NCBI GenBank assembly: GCA_028289365.1
Contig: JANQQM010000029.1
Location: 1 to 44,384 of the forward strand
Direction: 5' to 3'
From: Salaquimonas sp.
GTDB lineage: Bacteria > Pseudomonadota > Alphaproteobacteria > Rhizobiales > Rhizobiaceae
Length of the DNA: 44,384 nucleotides
Shown here: positions 7,748 through 16,632 of the stretch, piece after piece
Position numbering within the stretch: position 1 is the first letter of the stretch
Layout of the letters: each line of letters begins with the position of its first letter
Notes under the pieces: model-generated
The model's database searches: none
What the model was told of the DNA's origin: nothing
Seen by the model: only the letters and a program-made list of their open reading frames with translations
Position numbers and translations under genes: made by a program

Positions 7748-8674
7748 TTAGCGCGCCAGAAGCGCCTCGACTTCCGAAAGCGCAGGCATGGAGGATGCGG
7801 TGCCTGCCCTGGTTACAGATATACCAGCCACAGCACAGCCAAAGCGCATCGCTTCCACCGGTTTCATGCCGCGTGCAAGGGCAGTCGCAAAGCCACCGTT
7901 GAAGGCGTCACCGGCGCCAGTCGTCTCGACAACCGGACCTACCGAAATTACCGGCACGGTTTCAAAAGCCTTGCCATCATGGAAAAGAGCACCATTTTCG
8001 CCCAGCGTGATCACCGCCGCACCTGCACCCATTTCAACCAGGGCAGCAGCAGCAGCCTTTGCATCTTCAATATTGTTGACCGGAAGTCCGGTCAGTTCCG
8101 ATGCTTCGGTTTCGTTTGGCGTAAGGAAATCGCAAAGAGAAATGATCTTCCCGTCCAGCGCCGCTGCAGGTGCCGGGTTCAAGATCGTGGTAACCCCGTT
8201 TTTCCTGGCCGTTTCTAATGCGCGATGCGCGGCAGGAATGGGTTGCTCAAGCTGTGTCATCAAGATTGACGAAGAGGCAATGAGATCAGCCCTGGCATCG
8301 ATGTCTTCTGCAGAAATCGCGGACGCAGCGCCGGGGCAGACGATAATGGCGTTGTCGCCACTGGCTTCGTCGATGAAGATGTAGGCCGCACCGGTGTAAC
8401 TGTCCTGATCGCGGGTGACCTCCGGTTTCACGCCGGCGTCCTTCCAGGTCTTGATTGCCAGATCGGCAAACGCATCATCGCCAAGGCGCGATATCAGATG
8501 GACATCGCCCCCCAGACGGGCAACCGCAACGGCCTGGTTGGACCCCTTACCGCCCGGACCAAGCGCAAATGAGTTGCCCAATATGGTTTCTCCCATGCGC
8601 GGCGGTCGGTCCGCACGGTAGGAAGTATCGGCGACAAATATTCCCAAAATTGTAATCGGCTTGGTTTGGCTCAC
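7748..8674 (-). CDS. rbsK: Ribokinase-like PfkB-family sugar kinase
   Basis: The 308-residue protein starts with GTG at 8674. GPGGKGSNQAVA at residues 39-50 is the substrate-binding signature 1 of ribokinase. PNETE near 186-190 is the metal/phosphate motif. ETTGAGDAFNGGF, with the catalytic base Asp256, is PfkB signature 2 and anion hole. It phosphorylates a pentose, classically D-ribose to ribose 5-phosphate. It follows a FucU-type mutarotase gene by 21 bases and an SGNH hydrolase gene, all in one transcription unit. The ribokinase subfamily fits best, but other pentoses or nucleosides are possible. Confidence 0.88.
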   Translation of the reverse strand: MSQTKPITILGIFVADTSYRADRPPRMGETILGNSFALGPGGKGSNQAVAVARLGGDVHLISRLGDDAFADLAIKTWKDAGVKPEVTRDQDSYTGAAYIFIDEASGDNAIIVCPGAASAISAEDIDARADLIASSSILMTQLEQPIPAAHRALETARKNGVTTILNPAPAAALDGKIISLCDFLTPNETEASELTGLPVNNIEDAKAAAAALVEMGAGAAVITLGENGALFHDGKAFETVPVISVGPVVETTGAGDAFNGGFATALARGMKPVEAMRFGCAVAGISVTRAGTASSMPALSEVEALLAR

Positions 8675-8695
8675 AACGTGTTTCCCGAAACTGAT

Positions 8696-9145
8696 CTATT
8701 CATCCGGACCAATCACGCCCTTGCGGAACGCGAAACAACCATAAAACCGGCGGTCGCTGGTCTGGATCACGCAGAATGCATTCTTGGCCCGTTCATAAAA
8801 TGCAAACCGCTCAATGCTGATCATCGTCCAGTTCTTTCCCTCCGCCTGATCGATCACCGCCTGCACCTCTTCCTGAACTTGCGGAACTTCGCCCGGGTTC
8901 CCGACGACTTCCATCCGGGCTGCAGCATCATCGACAAAACTGTCGAGCGGCATTACCGACAGGATTGCTTCCGCAACCTCGGCGCAGGACCGGTCAATAT
9001 GAAGCAATTTTCCAAGTGACGTCTGGCTGGCAACCGAATGCGCCGGAAAATTAGTATCGGCAATGATCAGGTCATCGCCATGACCCATCGCTCGAAGCGC
9101 ATACAGAACATCGGCATTCAAAAGCGGATTTATGTTTTTTAGCAT
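8696..9145 (-). CDS. RbsD/FucU-family sugar mutarotase
   Basis: The start at 9145 has AGGAG upstream and gives 149 residues, beginning MLKNINPLLNADVLYALRAM. This opening, the MGHGDDLIIADTNFPAHS segment and IERFAFYERAKNAF near the end match FucU (L-fucose mutarotase) better than RbsD. The enzyme interconverts alpha and beta anomers of a sugar before phosphorylation or oxidation. The catalytic His lies in GHGD. Its neighbours are a ribokinase and, divergently, an aldo/keto reductase of the fucose-dehydrogenase group, so L-fucose or ribose are both reasonable substrates. Confidence 0.85.
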   Translation of the reverse strand: MLKNINPLLNADVLYALRAMGHGDDLIIADTNFPAHSVASQTSLGKLLHIDRSCAEVAEAILSVMPLDSFVDDAAARMEVVGNPGEVPQVQEEVQAVIDQAEGKNWTMISIERFAFYERAKNAFCVIQTSDRRFYGCFAFRKGVIGPDE

Positions 9146-9185
9146 CAAGATCTCCTGGCGATGTAGCTCCAGGAACAAAAATCGC

Positions 9186-9845
9186 TCATTCCTGGTTTAG
9201 TGTCCTTATCTTTTGGCCGATTGCCGTTCCCAAGGCCTGATGGGCCGTTTCATCTAGGTGAACGCCGTCTATAGAACTGGAGGTGACTATAGTTCCGGCA
9301 TCGAGAAATTCGCAATTCAAACGCCCGGCAATTTCTGCAAATTGCAGGGCAAGCAAGTTTGATTTTTCAAGACCGCCTGCAAACATATCTCTCAAGGTTC
9401 CCACCTCGGCAATTGGCGCCGGACAAACCAGAAGAACTCGAGGATTTGTATCGTCTGACCAACATGGCCAACCTGCAGCTGTCTCAACAAGTTTGCCCGC
9501 TGAACACGCAATATCTGCTGCTGTAACCGAGAACCGGGTCTTGAGATCATTCGTTCCAAGCATAATAACAAGCATGTCGATCGGACGATGGCTCTCAAGG
9601 ACCATCGGTAAGGCCGAAAGTCCATTCTTGTGGCGACCTTCGATTGGATCATCATGGACTGTGGTTCGTCCTGGCAATCCCTCTTCAATCACTCGCCAAT
9701 CGCTACCAAGGAAATTTGCTACAACGCCTGGCCAACGCTGTTCATATTCAAGGCGATTTTTTTCATCATCCTTTCGCATCGGCGGAGTGCCATGTGTATT
9801 GGAGTCCCCGAAGCAAACCAACGTCTTCAATACCGAATACCTCAT
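9186..9845 (-). CDS. SGNH/GDSL-family esterase
   Basis: The protein has 219 residues and all four SGNH blocks. Block I is CFGDSNTHG with nucleophile Ser15. Block II includes Gly near GLPGRTT (residues 56-62). Block III is GTND with Asn99. Block V is DGVHLD with Asp193 and His196. There is no signal peptide, so it acts in the cytoplasm. Such enzymes remove acyl groups from sugars, lipids or small esters. As first gene of the unit with the mutarotase and kinase, it may deacylate an imported sugar, which is inference. Confidence 0.88.
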   Translation of the reverse strand: MRYSVLKTLVCFGDSNTHGTPPMRKDDEKNRLEYEQRWPGVVANFLGSDWRVIEEGLPGRTTVHDDPIEGRHKNGLSALPMVLESHRPIDMLVIMLGTNDLKTRFSVTAADIACSAGKLVETAAGWPCWSDDTNPRVLLVCPAPIAEVGTLRDMFAGGLEKSNLLALQFAEIAGRLNCEFLDAGTIVTSSSIDGVHLDETAHQALGTAIGQKIRTLNQE

Positions 9846-9980
9846 CCAACAGTGTTTGGGATTTCTCCGCCAGGATCAAAACGCTAACACTGCCCACCCG
9901 GCCTGTCCATCAACTTGCTTGCGCAAAATAGCCTGAGCTTCCATGATGTTTGGCCGAACAGACCAAGGCGGAGTCCAAGA
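9846..9980. promoter_or_regulatory. Divergent promoter region between SGNH and AKR genes
   Basis: This 135-base interval must hold the promoters of both divergent units. A weak inverted repeat, CAGTGTT at 9850-9856 with AACACTG at 9886-9892 (29-base spacer), is the only structure I noted. No convincing -35/-10 pair was assigned. Confidence 0.35.
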
Positions 9981-11003
9981 ATGAAAAGACGTGACTGGCA
10001 GCGAATTGACAATGGTGGTGTAGCATTCACCGAATTGGGTTTTGGCACAGCGCCATTTGGAAATCTTTATAAGGCCGTTGAAGACGAAGATACGATGGAA
10101 ATCGTCAATAGCGCCTGGGAGACCGGATGCCGCTATTACGACACCGCCCCACTTTACGGTCTGGGACTGGCAGAGACCCGTCTGAACCCTTTTCTACGAG
10201 GCAAAAAGCGCGAGGACTACGTCCTGTCGACCAAGGTCGGTCGACTGTTGCAGGTGTGCCCTCCGGAAGAACAGACAGGAATTGGAAAATTCTTCGACGT
10301 ACCCAGCAGGCGCGAAGTCTATGATTTCACCTATGATGGGGTCATGCGGTCGCTCGAATGCTCGTTTGAAAGGCTTGGCGTCGACAGCATTGATATCTTG
10401 TTTGCCCATGATCTCGATCTTGCGAACCACGGCACCCAGGAGGTATTGGATGGATATATCGACCAGCTGATGGGTTCCGGCTATTACGCATTGCTGTCAC
10501 TGCGCGATCAGGGCGTGATCAAGGCGTTTGGCGCCGGTATTAATGAGTGGCAATCAGCGCAGGCAATGGCCGAGCGCGGTGACTTTGACCTGTTCCTGCT
10601 GGCTGGCCGTTATACCCTGCTGGAGCAGGAATCCCTCGATTCCTTTTTGCCACTTTGCCAACAGAGAGGAATCGGCATCGTCATTGGCGGACCCTACAAT
10701 TCCGGAATTCTTGCGACCGGACCAAAGCCGGGAGCCTATTATAATTACGAACCGGCACCATCTGAAATTCTCGACAAGGTCGCCAAGATTGAGACCATTT
10801 GCGGAAATCATGGAGTCGCACTGATAGAGGCGGCCTTACGATTTCCACTACTCCATCCAACGGTTGTCTCGGTCATTCCCGGTGGCCAGAGCGTTTCGGA
10901 AGTCAAAAGCACGATTACAAGCCACGGCGCAGAAATCCCGGACGAATTATGGTCCGAACTCAAACTTGAGGGGTTAATGCGCGAAGATGCCCCAACGCCT
11001 TGA
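9981..11003 (+). CDS. Aldo/keto reductase, L-fucose/pyridoxal dehydrogenase type
   Basis: The ATG at 9981 follows GGAG by about 7 bases and gives 340 residues; the upstream extension from 9915 is in the promoter region. The AKR catalytic tetrad is visible: Asp54 and Tyr59 in YYDTAPLYG, Lys85 in STKVG, and His143 in LFAHD. Length and the RRDWQRI... opening place it near bacterial L-fucose dehydrogenases, D-threo-aldose 1-dehydrogenases and pyridoxal 4-dehydrogenases, which oxidise a cyclic hemiacetal to a lactone with NAD(P). The divergent mutarotase favours a sugar substrate. Exact substrate is open. Confidence 0.88.
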   Translation: MKRRDWQRIDNGGVAFTELGFGTAPFGNLYKAVEDEDTMEIVNSAWETGCRYYDTAPLYGLGLAETRLNPFLRGKKREDYVLSTKVGRLLQVCPPEEQTGIGKFFDVPSRREVYDFTYDGVMRSLECSFERLGVDSIDILFAHDLDLANHGTQEVLDGYIDQLMGSGYYALLSLRDQGVIKAFGAGINEWQSAQAMAERGDFDLFLLAGRYTLLEQESLDSFLPLCQQRGIGIVIGGPYNSGILATGPKPGAYYNYEPAPSEILDKVAKIETICGNHGVALIEAALRFPLLHPTVVSVIPGGQSVSEVKSTITSHGAEIPDELWSELKLEGLMREDAPTP

Positions 11004-11030
11004 TGGCGCAGTTTTCGTCAGCTGCGCCAT
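11003..11030 (+). terminator. 9-bp hairpin after aldo/keto reductase gene
   Basis: ATGGCGCAG at 11003-11011 pairs with CTGCGCCAT at 11022-11030 over a 10-base loop. It starts on the last base of the stop codon of the aldo/keto reductase and ends this plus-strand gene before the convergent CoA-transferase. A strong T run is missing, so termination efficiency is uncertain. Confidence 0.5.
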
Positions 11031-11049
11031 GACTTTGTGAACCTAATCT

Positions 11050-11073
11050 CTCCGCAGAAGGGTTTTTGCGGAG
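11050..11073 (-). terminator. 7-bp hairpin after CoA-transferase genes
   Basis: CTCCGCA at 11050-11056 pairs with TGCGGAG at 11067-11073. It lies 7 bases past the stop of the minus-strand CoA-transferase subunit B gene. On that strand the bases after the stem are AGATTAGGTT, a poor T run. Together with the hairpin at 11003-11030 it separates two convergent units. Confidence 0.45.
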
Positions 11074-11080
11074 CGTAAGA

Positions 11081-11707
11081 CTAGACGATGGTTCCCTCAG
11101 TCGCCGCGACGATTTCTTCGCGGCTTACGCCATCTGCAGTCTCGACGATATGCAGGCCTTTATGGGTCACATCCAGCACGCCAAGATTGGTGATGATCCG
11201 GTCAACTACACCCTTGCCGGTAAGCGGAAGCGTGCATTCCTTCAGCAGCTTGCTTTCGCCATGCTTGTTGGTGTGATCCATGACCACGACGACCCTGCCG
11301 ACACCGGCCACCAGGTCCATCGCGCCGCCCATTCCCTTCACCAGCTTTCCGGGGATCATCCAGTTTGCAAGATCACCCTTTTCGCTGACTTCCATCGCGC
11401 CCAGAATTGCCATTGCTATTTTGCCGCCGCGGATCATCCCGAAAGATTGTGAGCTGTCGAAATAGGCCGTGCGCGGTAGCTCCGTAATCGTTTGTTTGCC
11501 GGCATTGATGAGATCGGCATCCACCTCGTCATCGGTCGGAAAGGGGCCCATTCCAAGCATGCCGTTTTCTGATTGCAGCGTGACGTCCACGCCTTTTGGA
11601 ATATAGTTTGATACCAATGTTGGAATGCCAATTCCGAGATTGACATACATTCCGTCTTCGAGTTCTGCTGCGGCCCGTTCGGCCATCTGATCACGATTCC
11701 ATGCCAT
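11081..11707 (-). CDS. scoB: 3-oxoacid CoA-transferase subunit B
   Basis: I start at 11707, where AGGAAAAG precedes the ATG, giving 208 residues; the in-frame extension to 11860 overlaps subunit A. The catalytic glutamate is Glu47 in [10 protein letters not shown], which forms the enzyme-CoA thioester. LGIGIPTLV near residue 24 is also typical. With subunit A it moves CoA from succinyl-CoA to acetoacetate or 3-oxoadipate. It follows subunit A by 13 bases. Sequence style fits the succinyl-CoA:acetoacetate type (ScoAB); the 3-oxoadipate type (PcaIJ) cannot be excluded. Confidence 0.93.
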   Translation of the reverse strand: MAWNRDQMAERAAAELEDGMYVNLGIGIPTLVSNYIPKGVDVTLQSENGMLGMGPFPTDDEVDADLINAGKQTITELPRTAYFDSSQSFGMIRGGKIAMAILGAMEVSEKGDLANWMIPGKLVKGMGGAMDLVAGVGRVVVVMDHTNKHGESKLLKECTLPLTGKGVVDRIITNLGVLDVTHKGLHIVETADGVSREEIVAATEGTIV

Positions 11708-11720
11708 GATAATCTTTTCC

Positions 11721-12416
11721 TCAAGCCGCGCGCGTTGTGCGCTGTTCAATCCGTTTTTCGTGCTCGCCCTGAATAAGCCGATGCACATAGATGCCGGGCA
11801 GATGAATGTTATCCGGATCCAGGCTGCCGACGGGCACGATTTCTTCGACTTCCGCAACACAGACCCTTCCGCACATGGCTGCCGGTGGATTGAAATTTCG
11901 CGCAGTCTTTCTGAAGATCATGTTTCCGGTTTCATCCGCTTTCCAGGCTTTGACGATACTCAAATCCGCGAATATTCCTTTCTCCAGAATGTAAGTCTCG
12001 CCGTCAAAATCCTTGTGTTCCTTACCTTCCGCGATCAGCGTTCCAACACCGGTTTTTGTATAAAACCCTGGGATACCGCAGCCACCGGCCCGCATCCGTT
12101 CGGCAAGCGTTCCTTGCGGATTGAATTCAAGCTCCAATTCGCCGCTGAGATATTGCCGCATGAACTCGGCATTCTCCCCGACATAGGAACTGATCATCTT
12201 TTTCACCTGGCGGGTTTGGAGAAGAATGCCAATCCCGAAATCATCGACGCCGGCATTGTTGCTGGCAAATGTCAGATCTTTTGCGCCATTTTCCTTGATC
12301 GCGTTCAATAACAGCTCTGGAATTCCACAAAGTCCAAATCCGCCCGCTGCTATGAACATCCCGTCATGCAGCAATCCGTCGAGCGCCGCTTCCGCGGTAT
12401 CGTAGACCTTCTTCAT
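11721..12416 (-). CDS. scoA: 3-oxoacid CoA-transferase subunit A
   Basis: The protein has 231 residues, normal for subunit [14 protein letters not shown] near residues 25-37 is the glycine-rich CoA-binding loop, SNNAG follows near 52, and [10 protein letters not shown] near 112-121 is the conserved prosite-type motif. The ATG at 12416 has AGGAG five bases upstream. It forms an alpha-beta enzyme with the product of the next gene and activates ketone-body or beta-keto acids. A region of 348 bases without a gene lies upstream and must hold its promoter. Confidence 0.93.
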   Translation of the reverse strand: MKKVYDTAEAALDGLLHDGMFIAAGGFGLCGIPELLLNAIKENGAKDLTFASNNAGVDDFGIGILLQTRQVKKMISSYVGENAEFMRQYLSGELELEFNPQGTLAERMRAGGCGIPGFYTKTGVGTLIAEGKEHKDFDGETYILEKGIFADLSIVKAWKADETGNMIFRKTARNFNPPAAMCGRVCVAEVEEIVPVGSLDPDNIHLPGIYVHRLIQGEHEKRIEQRTTRAA

Positions 12417-12644
12417 AATTTCTCCTGATCATCGTACTTGGGACTGACAATTTGCATAAATGTACTGTTTGGCATTGCCGGGTAGCCACCTGTGCAATGC
12501 TTGTCTGGCGCAGAGCAAAAATCTCCGGTCAGCAGGGGTGATTTCCCACAATATTGAAAAACATGCCAGTGTTCTTTGACTTCACGGCAAGAAATAATGC
12601 GAAATTCCTTCGCCAATCGCACAATGTCACGCCAAAACTGCCCG

Positions 12645-12672
12645 ACAGACCAACATCTACAGACCAACATCT
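12645..12672. repeat. Perfect 14-bp tandem duplication
   Basis: The unit ACAGACCAACATCT occurs twice head to tail, at 12645-12658 and 12659-12672, without mismatch. It lies about 230 bases upstream of the scoA start. It could be a double binding site or a recent slippage event. Confidence 0.75.
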
Positions 12673-12687
12673 GCGGCATAAACTTTC

Positions 12688-12721
12688 AAAAAAGCGGTAG
12701 GCAAGGCCGCCGTGACGGCCT
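12688..12721 (-). terminator. Possible terminator of the oligopeptide ABC unit
   Basis: Read on the minus strand, the 6-base stem AGGCCG/CGGCCT (12716-12721 with 12704-12709) is followed after ten bases by six T (12688-12693). It lies about 45 bases past the stop of the ABC ATPase. The distance between stem and T run is larger than ideal; a smaller GCGG/CCGC stem directly before the T run is an alternative. Confidence 0.4.
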
Positions 12722-12764
12722 CGCATCATATGAGAATACTCAACCAATCACACTGATTTGGTTG

Positions 12765-14429
12765 TCAGACATTACCCTGATTGCTCGCCGCCTCGCCGAT
12801 ATTGTCTGTACCACGCTCTTCAAGGAGGTTGGTAAGCCAGTCGGGATCCATTTCCGGAACTGACGAGAGCAACAGGTCGGTATAGGGGTGATGAGGCGGC
12901 TTGAACATTTGGTCCTTCGGCCCCTGCTCGACAACCTTACCGGCCTGCATCACAACCACTTCGTCAGCAATCGACCGGACTGTCGCCAGATCATGCGTAA
13001 TGAACATGTAGGCAAGTCCAAGCTCTGCCTGCAGCCGGTCAAGCAATCTCAATATGCCTTCAGCCACGAGCTGATCGAGCGCACTGGTCACTTCGTCGCA
13101 GATAATGAATGAGGGTTCTGCAGCGAGCGCGCGGGCAATTCCAATCCTTTGCTTCTGCCCACCGGAAAGCTCGGGCGGGTATCGGTTGTAATATTGTGAT
13201 GGCTCCAACTCGATCAGATCGAGCAATTCATCCACGCGGCTCTTGAGCTCCGTGCCGGACAATCCACTGTAAAACTGTGCCGGACGGCCAATGATCTCGC
13301 TGATCTTCACCTTTGGGTTCAGCGCGGTATCTGCCATCTGGTAGATCATTTGCGCCTGGCGAAGCTGATCCTTCGTTCGGTCTTTGTAACTTGCCGGTAA
13401 TGTCTCCCCGGCAAACAGGATCTCGCCTTTTGTCGGCGGAAGCAGACCGGTAATACAGCGCGCGGTGGTTGACTTGCCGGAACCGGATTCGCCAACAACC
13501 GCGACCGTCATTCCCGGATAGATATCGAAACTGACATCCTCGAGAACTTTCGTTGGGCCATAGGCTGCATCGATATCCTGGACGGATACGACAGGTACGG
13601 CATCTTTGCCCTTGGGACGCGACTTCTGTTTCCGCTTGAAGCTGCGGACAGCCCAAAGGCTCTTTGTGTAATCGTCCTCCGGTGCTTTCAACATCCGCTC
13701 GGTGGAGGCTTCCTCGACTTCATCGCCCTTCAGCAGGACCTTGATCGTGTCTGCCATCTGGGCAACGACAGCCAGGTCATGCGTGATATAGATTGCCGCC
13801 GTATTGAACTGATCGACAATGTCACGAATAGCTGCCAACACCTCGATCTGGGTCGTCACATCGAGTGCGGTGGTTGGCTCATCAAAGATGATCAGGTCCG
13901 GACGGCACGCCATGGCCATCGCTGTCATTGCACGTTGCAACTGCCCACCGGATACCTGATGCGGATACCGAAATCCGATTTCCGTCGGGTTGGGCAGCCG
14001 CAGACGCTCATAAAGCTGCATTGCATCTTCCTGCGCCTCCATCCTGCTTTGCAGCCGATAGTGCAGAGGTGCCTCTGTATGCTGATCGATGATGCGATGC
14101 GCCGGATTGAAGGATGCAGCCGCGGATTGGGCAACATAAGCGATCCGCGAACCGCGCAATGCCCGGAGGTCCGACTCGGATGTGGTGGTGAGCTCCAGCC
14201 CGTCAAAATCCACTGTTCCGCCGGAAATTCTGCAGCCATCGCGGGCAAAACCCATGGCCGCAAGACCAATTGTGGATTTTCCGGCACCTGACTCTCCAAT
14301 GAGGCCAAGTACCTCCCCGCGATGCAGGGTTAGATCGACGCCATGGACAATCTCAACCCAAGTTTCGTCAGAATAGCCCTCAATCCTCAACCCCCTGATT
14401 TCGAGCAATACGTCCTTTTCATTCTTCAT
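12765..14429 (-). CDS. Fused double ATPase of dipeptide/oligopeptide ABC importer
   Basis: The 554-residue protein joins the two ATPases (DppD- and DppF-like) that are separate in E. coli. Domain 1 (about 5-260) has Walker A GESGAGKST at 45-53, signature SGGQLQR, Walker B LIIFDEPTTALD and switch His in YITHDLAVV. Domain 2 (about 285-540) has GESGSGKST, LSGGQKQR, FIICDEVTSALD and FITHDLATV. Both ATP sites look complete. It lies 4 bases after the permease gene, whose stop overlaps the AAGGAG ribosome site. It powers uptake of a peptide, opine or similar solute. Confidence 0.93.
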   Translation of the reverse strand: MKNEKDVLLEIRGLRIEGYSDETWVEIVHGVDLTLHRGEVLGLIGESGAGKSTIGLAAMGFARDGCRISGGTVDFDGLELTTTSESDLRALRGSRIAYVAQSAAASFNPAHRIIDQHTEAPLHYRLQSRMEAQEDAMQLYERLRLPNPTEIGFRYPHQVSGGQLQRAMTAMAMACRPDLIIFDEPTTALDVTTQIEVLAAIRDIVDQFNTAAIYITHDLAVVAQMADTIKVLLKGDEVEEASTERMLKAPEDDYTKSLWAVRSFKRKQKSRPKGKDAVPVVSVQDIDAAYGPTKVLEDVSFDIYPGMTVAVVGESGSGKSTTARCITGLLPPTKGEILFAGETLPASYKDRTKDQLRQAQMIYQMADTALNPKVKISEIIGRPAQFYSGLSGTELKSRVDELLDLIELEPSQYYNRYPPELSGGQKQRIGIARALAAEPSFIICDEVTSALDQLVAEGILRLLDRLQAELGLAYMFITHDLATVRSIADEVVVMQAGKVVEQGPKDQMFKPPHHPYTDLLLSSVPEMDPDWLTNLLEERGTDNIGEAASNQGNV

Positions 14430-14433
14430 CAGA

Positions 14434-15495
14434 TTACTCCTTGAGGCCCGAGGACCGATGCAGCATCCAGTCCACCACGAAGTTTACCGCGACAGTCAAT
14501 AGCGCGATAGCAGCCGCTGGAATGAGCGGGGTAATGTCACCAAAGGAAATCAAGGTTGCATTTTCACGCACCATTGATCCCCAATCCGCGGTTGGTGGCT
14601 GAATGCCAAGTCCCAGGAATGACAGACCTGCGATCAGCAGGAACACGAAACAGAATTCAAGACCGAATTCGGCAATCAATGGCGCGGTCGAGTTCGGCAA
14701 TATCTCCTTCCGGATCAGATACCAGGTACCTTCACCGCGGAGTTTAGCAGCCTCGATATAGTCCATCACGACGATATTACCTGCAACAGCGCGCGCCAGT
14801 CTGAACACTCTAGGGGAATAGATCAGTGCGACAACTATTATAATAACGATGATATTGGTGCCGAAGATACTCAACATCAGCAGGGCAAATATCAGGGATG
14901 GAACCGACATAATGACATCGGCGACCCGGCCCATGAGCTGATCAAACCATCCGCCCTTGGTTGCCGCCAGCAAACCGCAAAGCGCCCCAATTGTGAATGC
15001 CAGGATCGTGGCACCAAGTGCAATGCCGACCGAGTTCCTTGCACCATAGATAATACGGCTGAACGTGTCCCGGCCAAGCTGATCTGCCCCCAACAGCATG
15101 TTTTCATCCGGCGGAGCAAAGGAAGACGAAATGACCTCTGCCTCACCAAATGGCGCAATGTAGGGAGCAAATATCCCGGCAATTGCGTAGGTGAAGATCA
15201 CAAACATGCCAAACGCTGCAGTCAGCGGAGCGGTACGAAGCTCCTTGGCGATATCGTCTGGCGAGATAATGATCAGAAATTCACGGAACGCATACGAAGT
15301 ACCGGCCGCAAATGCCAACAAACCTGCCCCGACTGAGACTGCCGTCAGCGCCGAAACGCCGCCGACAATTCCCATGACGAATGAAACCAGCGTCAGCGAG
15401 AATAGCAGCAGGAATACTTCGCGCTTTTTGTAAAACGCTGCAAGGCAAGAAGCACCGATCAGGAGCGCATAATATGTAACGACAAAATAACTCAT
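14434..15495 (-). CDS. DppC-like ABC permease with extended N-terminus
   Basis: The 353-residue membrane protein contains the DppC core: LGADQLGRDTFSRIIYGAR near 135-153 and the EAA loop EAAKLRGEGTWYLIRKEILP near 250. It is longer than usual for DppC (about 280-300). The first about 70 residues add two or three hydrophobic segments before the canonical first helix near 88-110. The start at 15495 has GAGGAG upstream, so the extension seems translated. It pairs with the DppB-like permease whose gene ends 10 bases upstream. Confidence 0.9.
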   Translation of the reverse strand: MSYFVVTYYALLIGASCLAAFYKKREVFLLLFSLTLVSFVMGIVGGVSALTAVSVGAGLLAFAAGTSYAFREFLIIISPDDIAKELRTAPLTAAFGMFVIFTYAIAGIFAPYIAPFGEAEVISSSFAPPDENMLLGADQLGRDTFSRIIYGARNSVGIALGATILAFTIGALCGLLAATKGGWFDQLMGRVADVIMSVPSLIFALLMLSIFGTNIIVIIIVVALIYSPRVFRLARAVAGNIVVMDYIEAAKLRGEGTWYLIRKEILPNSTAPLIAEFGLEFCFVFLLIAGLSFLGLGIQPPTADWGSMVRENATLISFGDITPLIPAAAIALLTVAVNFVVDWMLHRSSGLKE

Positions 15496-15505
15496 GTTCA
15501 GCTCC

Positions 15506-16462
15506 TCACTTCGGATGCCGCAGACGCGGATTTGTCAAAATCGCGCCGACATCGGCAGCAAGGTTAAGCAGGATAAAGGTCGCTGCAAAAATCAGACAAC
15601 AGGCCTGCACTATCGGGAAATCACGCTTCGACACGGCATCCACCAGCAGCTGTCCAATTCCCGGATAGACAAATACCACCTCCACAAGGACAACACCCGT
15701 GACCAGATAGGCCAGGTTCAACGCCACAACGTTGATGATCGGCGCCCAGGCGTTTGGCAGCGCATGTTTGACAATCACCGTCCATGGCGAAGCACCCTTC
15801 AACCGTGCCATCTCAATATAGGGAGAAGCCAGCAGGTTGATGATCGCCGCCCGTGTCATTCTCATCATGTGGGCCGTTACAACCAGAACCATGGTCAGTG
15901 CTGGCAGGAACGTTCGGTGCAATAACTCTAAGAAGCTCATATCATCTCGGATGCTCGCCAGCGCGGGGAAGTAATTCGTCCGGACCGAGAAATAGAGGAT
16001 CAGGATATAGCCGAGGAAGAATTCAGGCGACGAAATCGCGGTCAGCGAGAGCACATTTGCAACGCGGTCAGCGATGGTATTACGCAGCAGAGCAACGATA
16101 ATTCCAAGAATGATTGAAAGCGGAACCGCAATCACCGCGGCATATGCTGCCAGGAAGAGCGTATTCTTGAAACGCGGAATGATAGTTTCGCTAACGCGAT
16201 CTCCAGACACCAGGGACACGCCGAAATCACCCTGGACTGCGCCACCCAACCATTCGAGGTACCTAATTGGCGCGGGCCTGTCCAATCCCATCTTATCCCG
16301 CAAGGCGGCAACCGTTTCTTCCGTTGCACTTTGTCCAAGAACCGCCTGCGCAATATCTCCAGGCAATAATTCTACCGCGAAAAAAATCAGGATTGATACT
16401 ACCAGCAGAGTAACAATTCCCAGCCCGAGCCGTCTTAGCACGAGACTTGCAATGTCCCCCAT
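15506..16462 (-). CDS. DppB-like ABC permease
   Basis: The protein has 318 residues and about six membrane helices, the normal size for DppB. The opening LRRLGLGIVTLLVVSILIF followed by LLPGDIA is typical, as is the EAA-type stretch MARLKGASPWTVIVKHALPN near residue 220. It forms the membrane channel with the DppC-like protein. The ATG at 16462 is preceded by GGAGGA. It is 170 bases downstream of the binding-protein gene, with a strong hairpin between them that probably lowers its expression relative to the binding protein. Confidence 0.92.
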   Translation of the reverse strand: MGDIASLVLRRLGLGIVTLLVVSILIFFAVELLPGDIAQAVLGQSATEETVAALRDKMGLDRPAPIRYLEWLGGAVQGDFGVSLVSGDRVSETIIPRFKNTLFLAAYAAVIAVPLSIILGIIVALLRNTIADRVANVLSLTAISSPEFFLGYILILYFSVRTNYFPALASIRDDMSFLELLHRTFLPALTMVLVVTAHMMRMTRAAIINLLASPYIEMARLKGASPWTVIVKHALPNAWAPIINVVALNLAYLVTGVVLVEVVFVYPGIGQLLVDAVSKRDFPIVQACCLIFAATFILLNLAADVGAILTNPRLRHPK

Positions 16463-16589
16463 CTAATTCCTCCAAACATGTCGCGCCAGGTTTGCCCGTC
16501 CCTGAACGCCTTTGGTTTTTCCAGCATGGTCTCGATCACATTGGCCCAATCAAGCATGCTATGATCCACCTGACTGTGCGGGTGGAAAT

Positions 16590-16617
16590 CTGCCCCGGCA
16601 CAATTGCACCGGGGCAG
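16590..16617 (-). terminator. 9-bp hairpin between binding-protein and permease genes
   Basis: CTGCCCCGG at 16590-16598 pairs perfectly with CCGGGGCAG at 16609-16617, loop 10 bases. It sits 15 bases past the stop of the substrate-binding-protein gene, inside the operon. Such intercistronic hairpins commonly protect binding-protein mRNA from decay or partly stop transcription. Only three T follow on the minus strand, so partial termination or stabilisation is likelier than a full stop. Confidence 0.65.
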
Positions 16618-16632
16618 TAATCTCTTTCAAAA

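Larger units (their letters stand above)
12417..12764. other. 348-base gap: CoA-transferase promoter, tandem repeat, ABC terminator
   Basis: No convincing gene is present; an 88-codon minus-strand frame here has no recognisable domain and runs through the CoA-transferase ribosome site. The gap holds the scoA ribosome site next to 12416, a 14-base perfect tandem repeat at 12645-12672, and a hairpin plus T run at 12688-12721 that may end the ABC transporter unit. Confidence 0.5.

Noticed and set aside
12413-12679. 88-codon minus-strand frame before the CoA-transferase
   Set aside because: It covers the scoA ribosome site and overlaps scoA, and the sequence looks non-coding.
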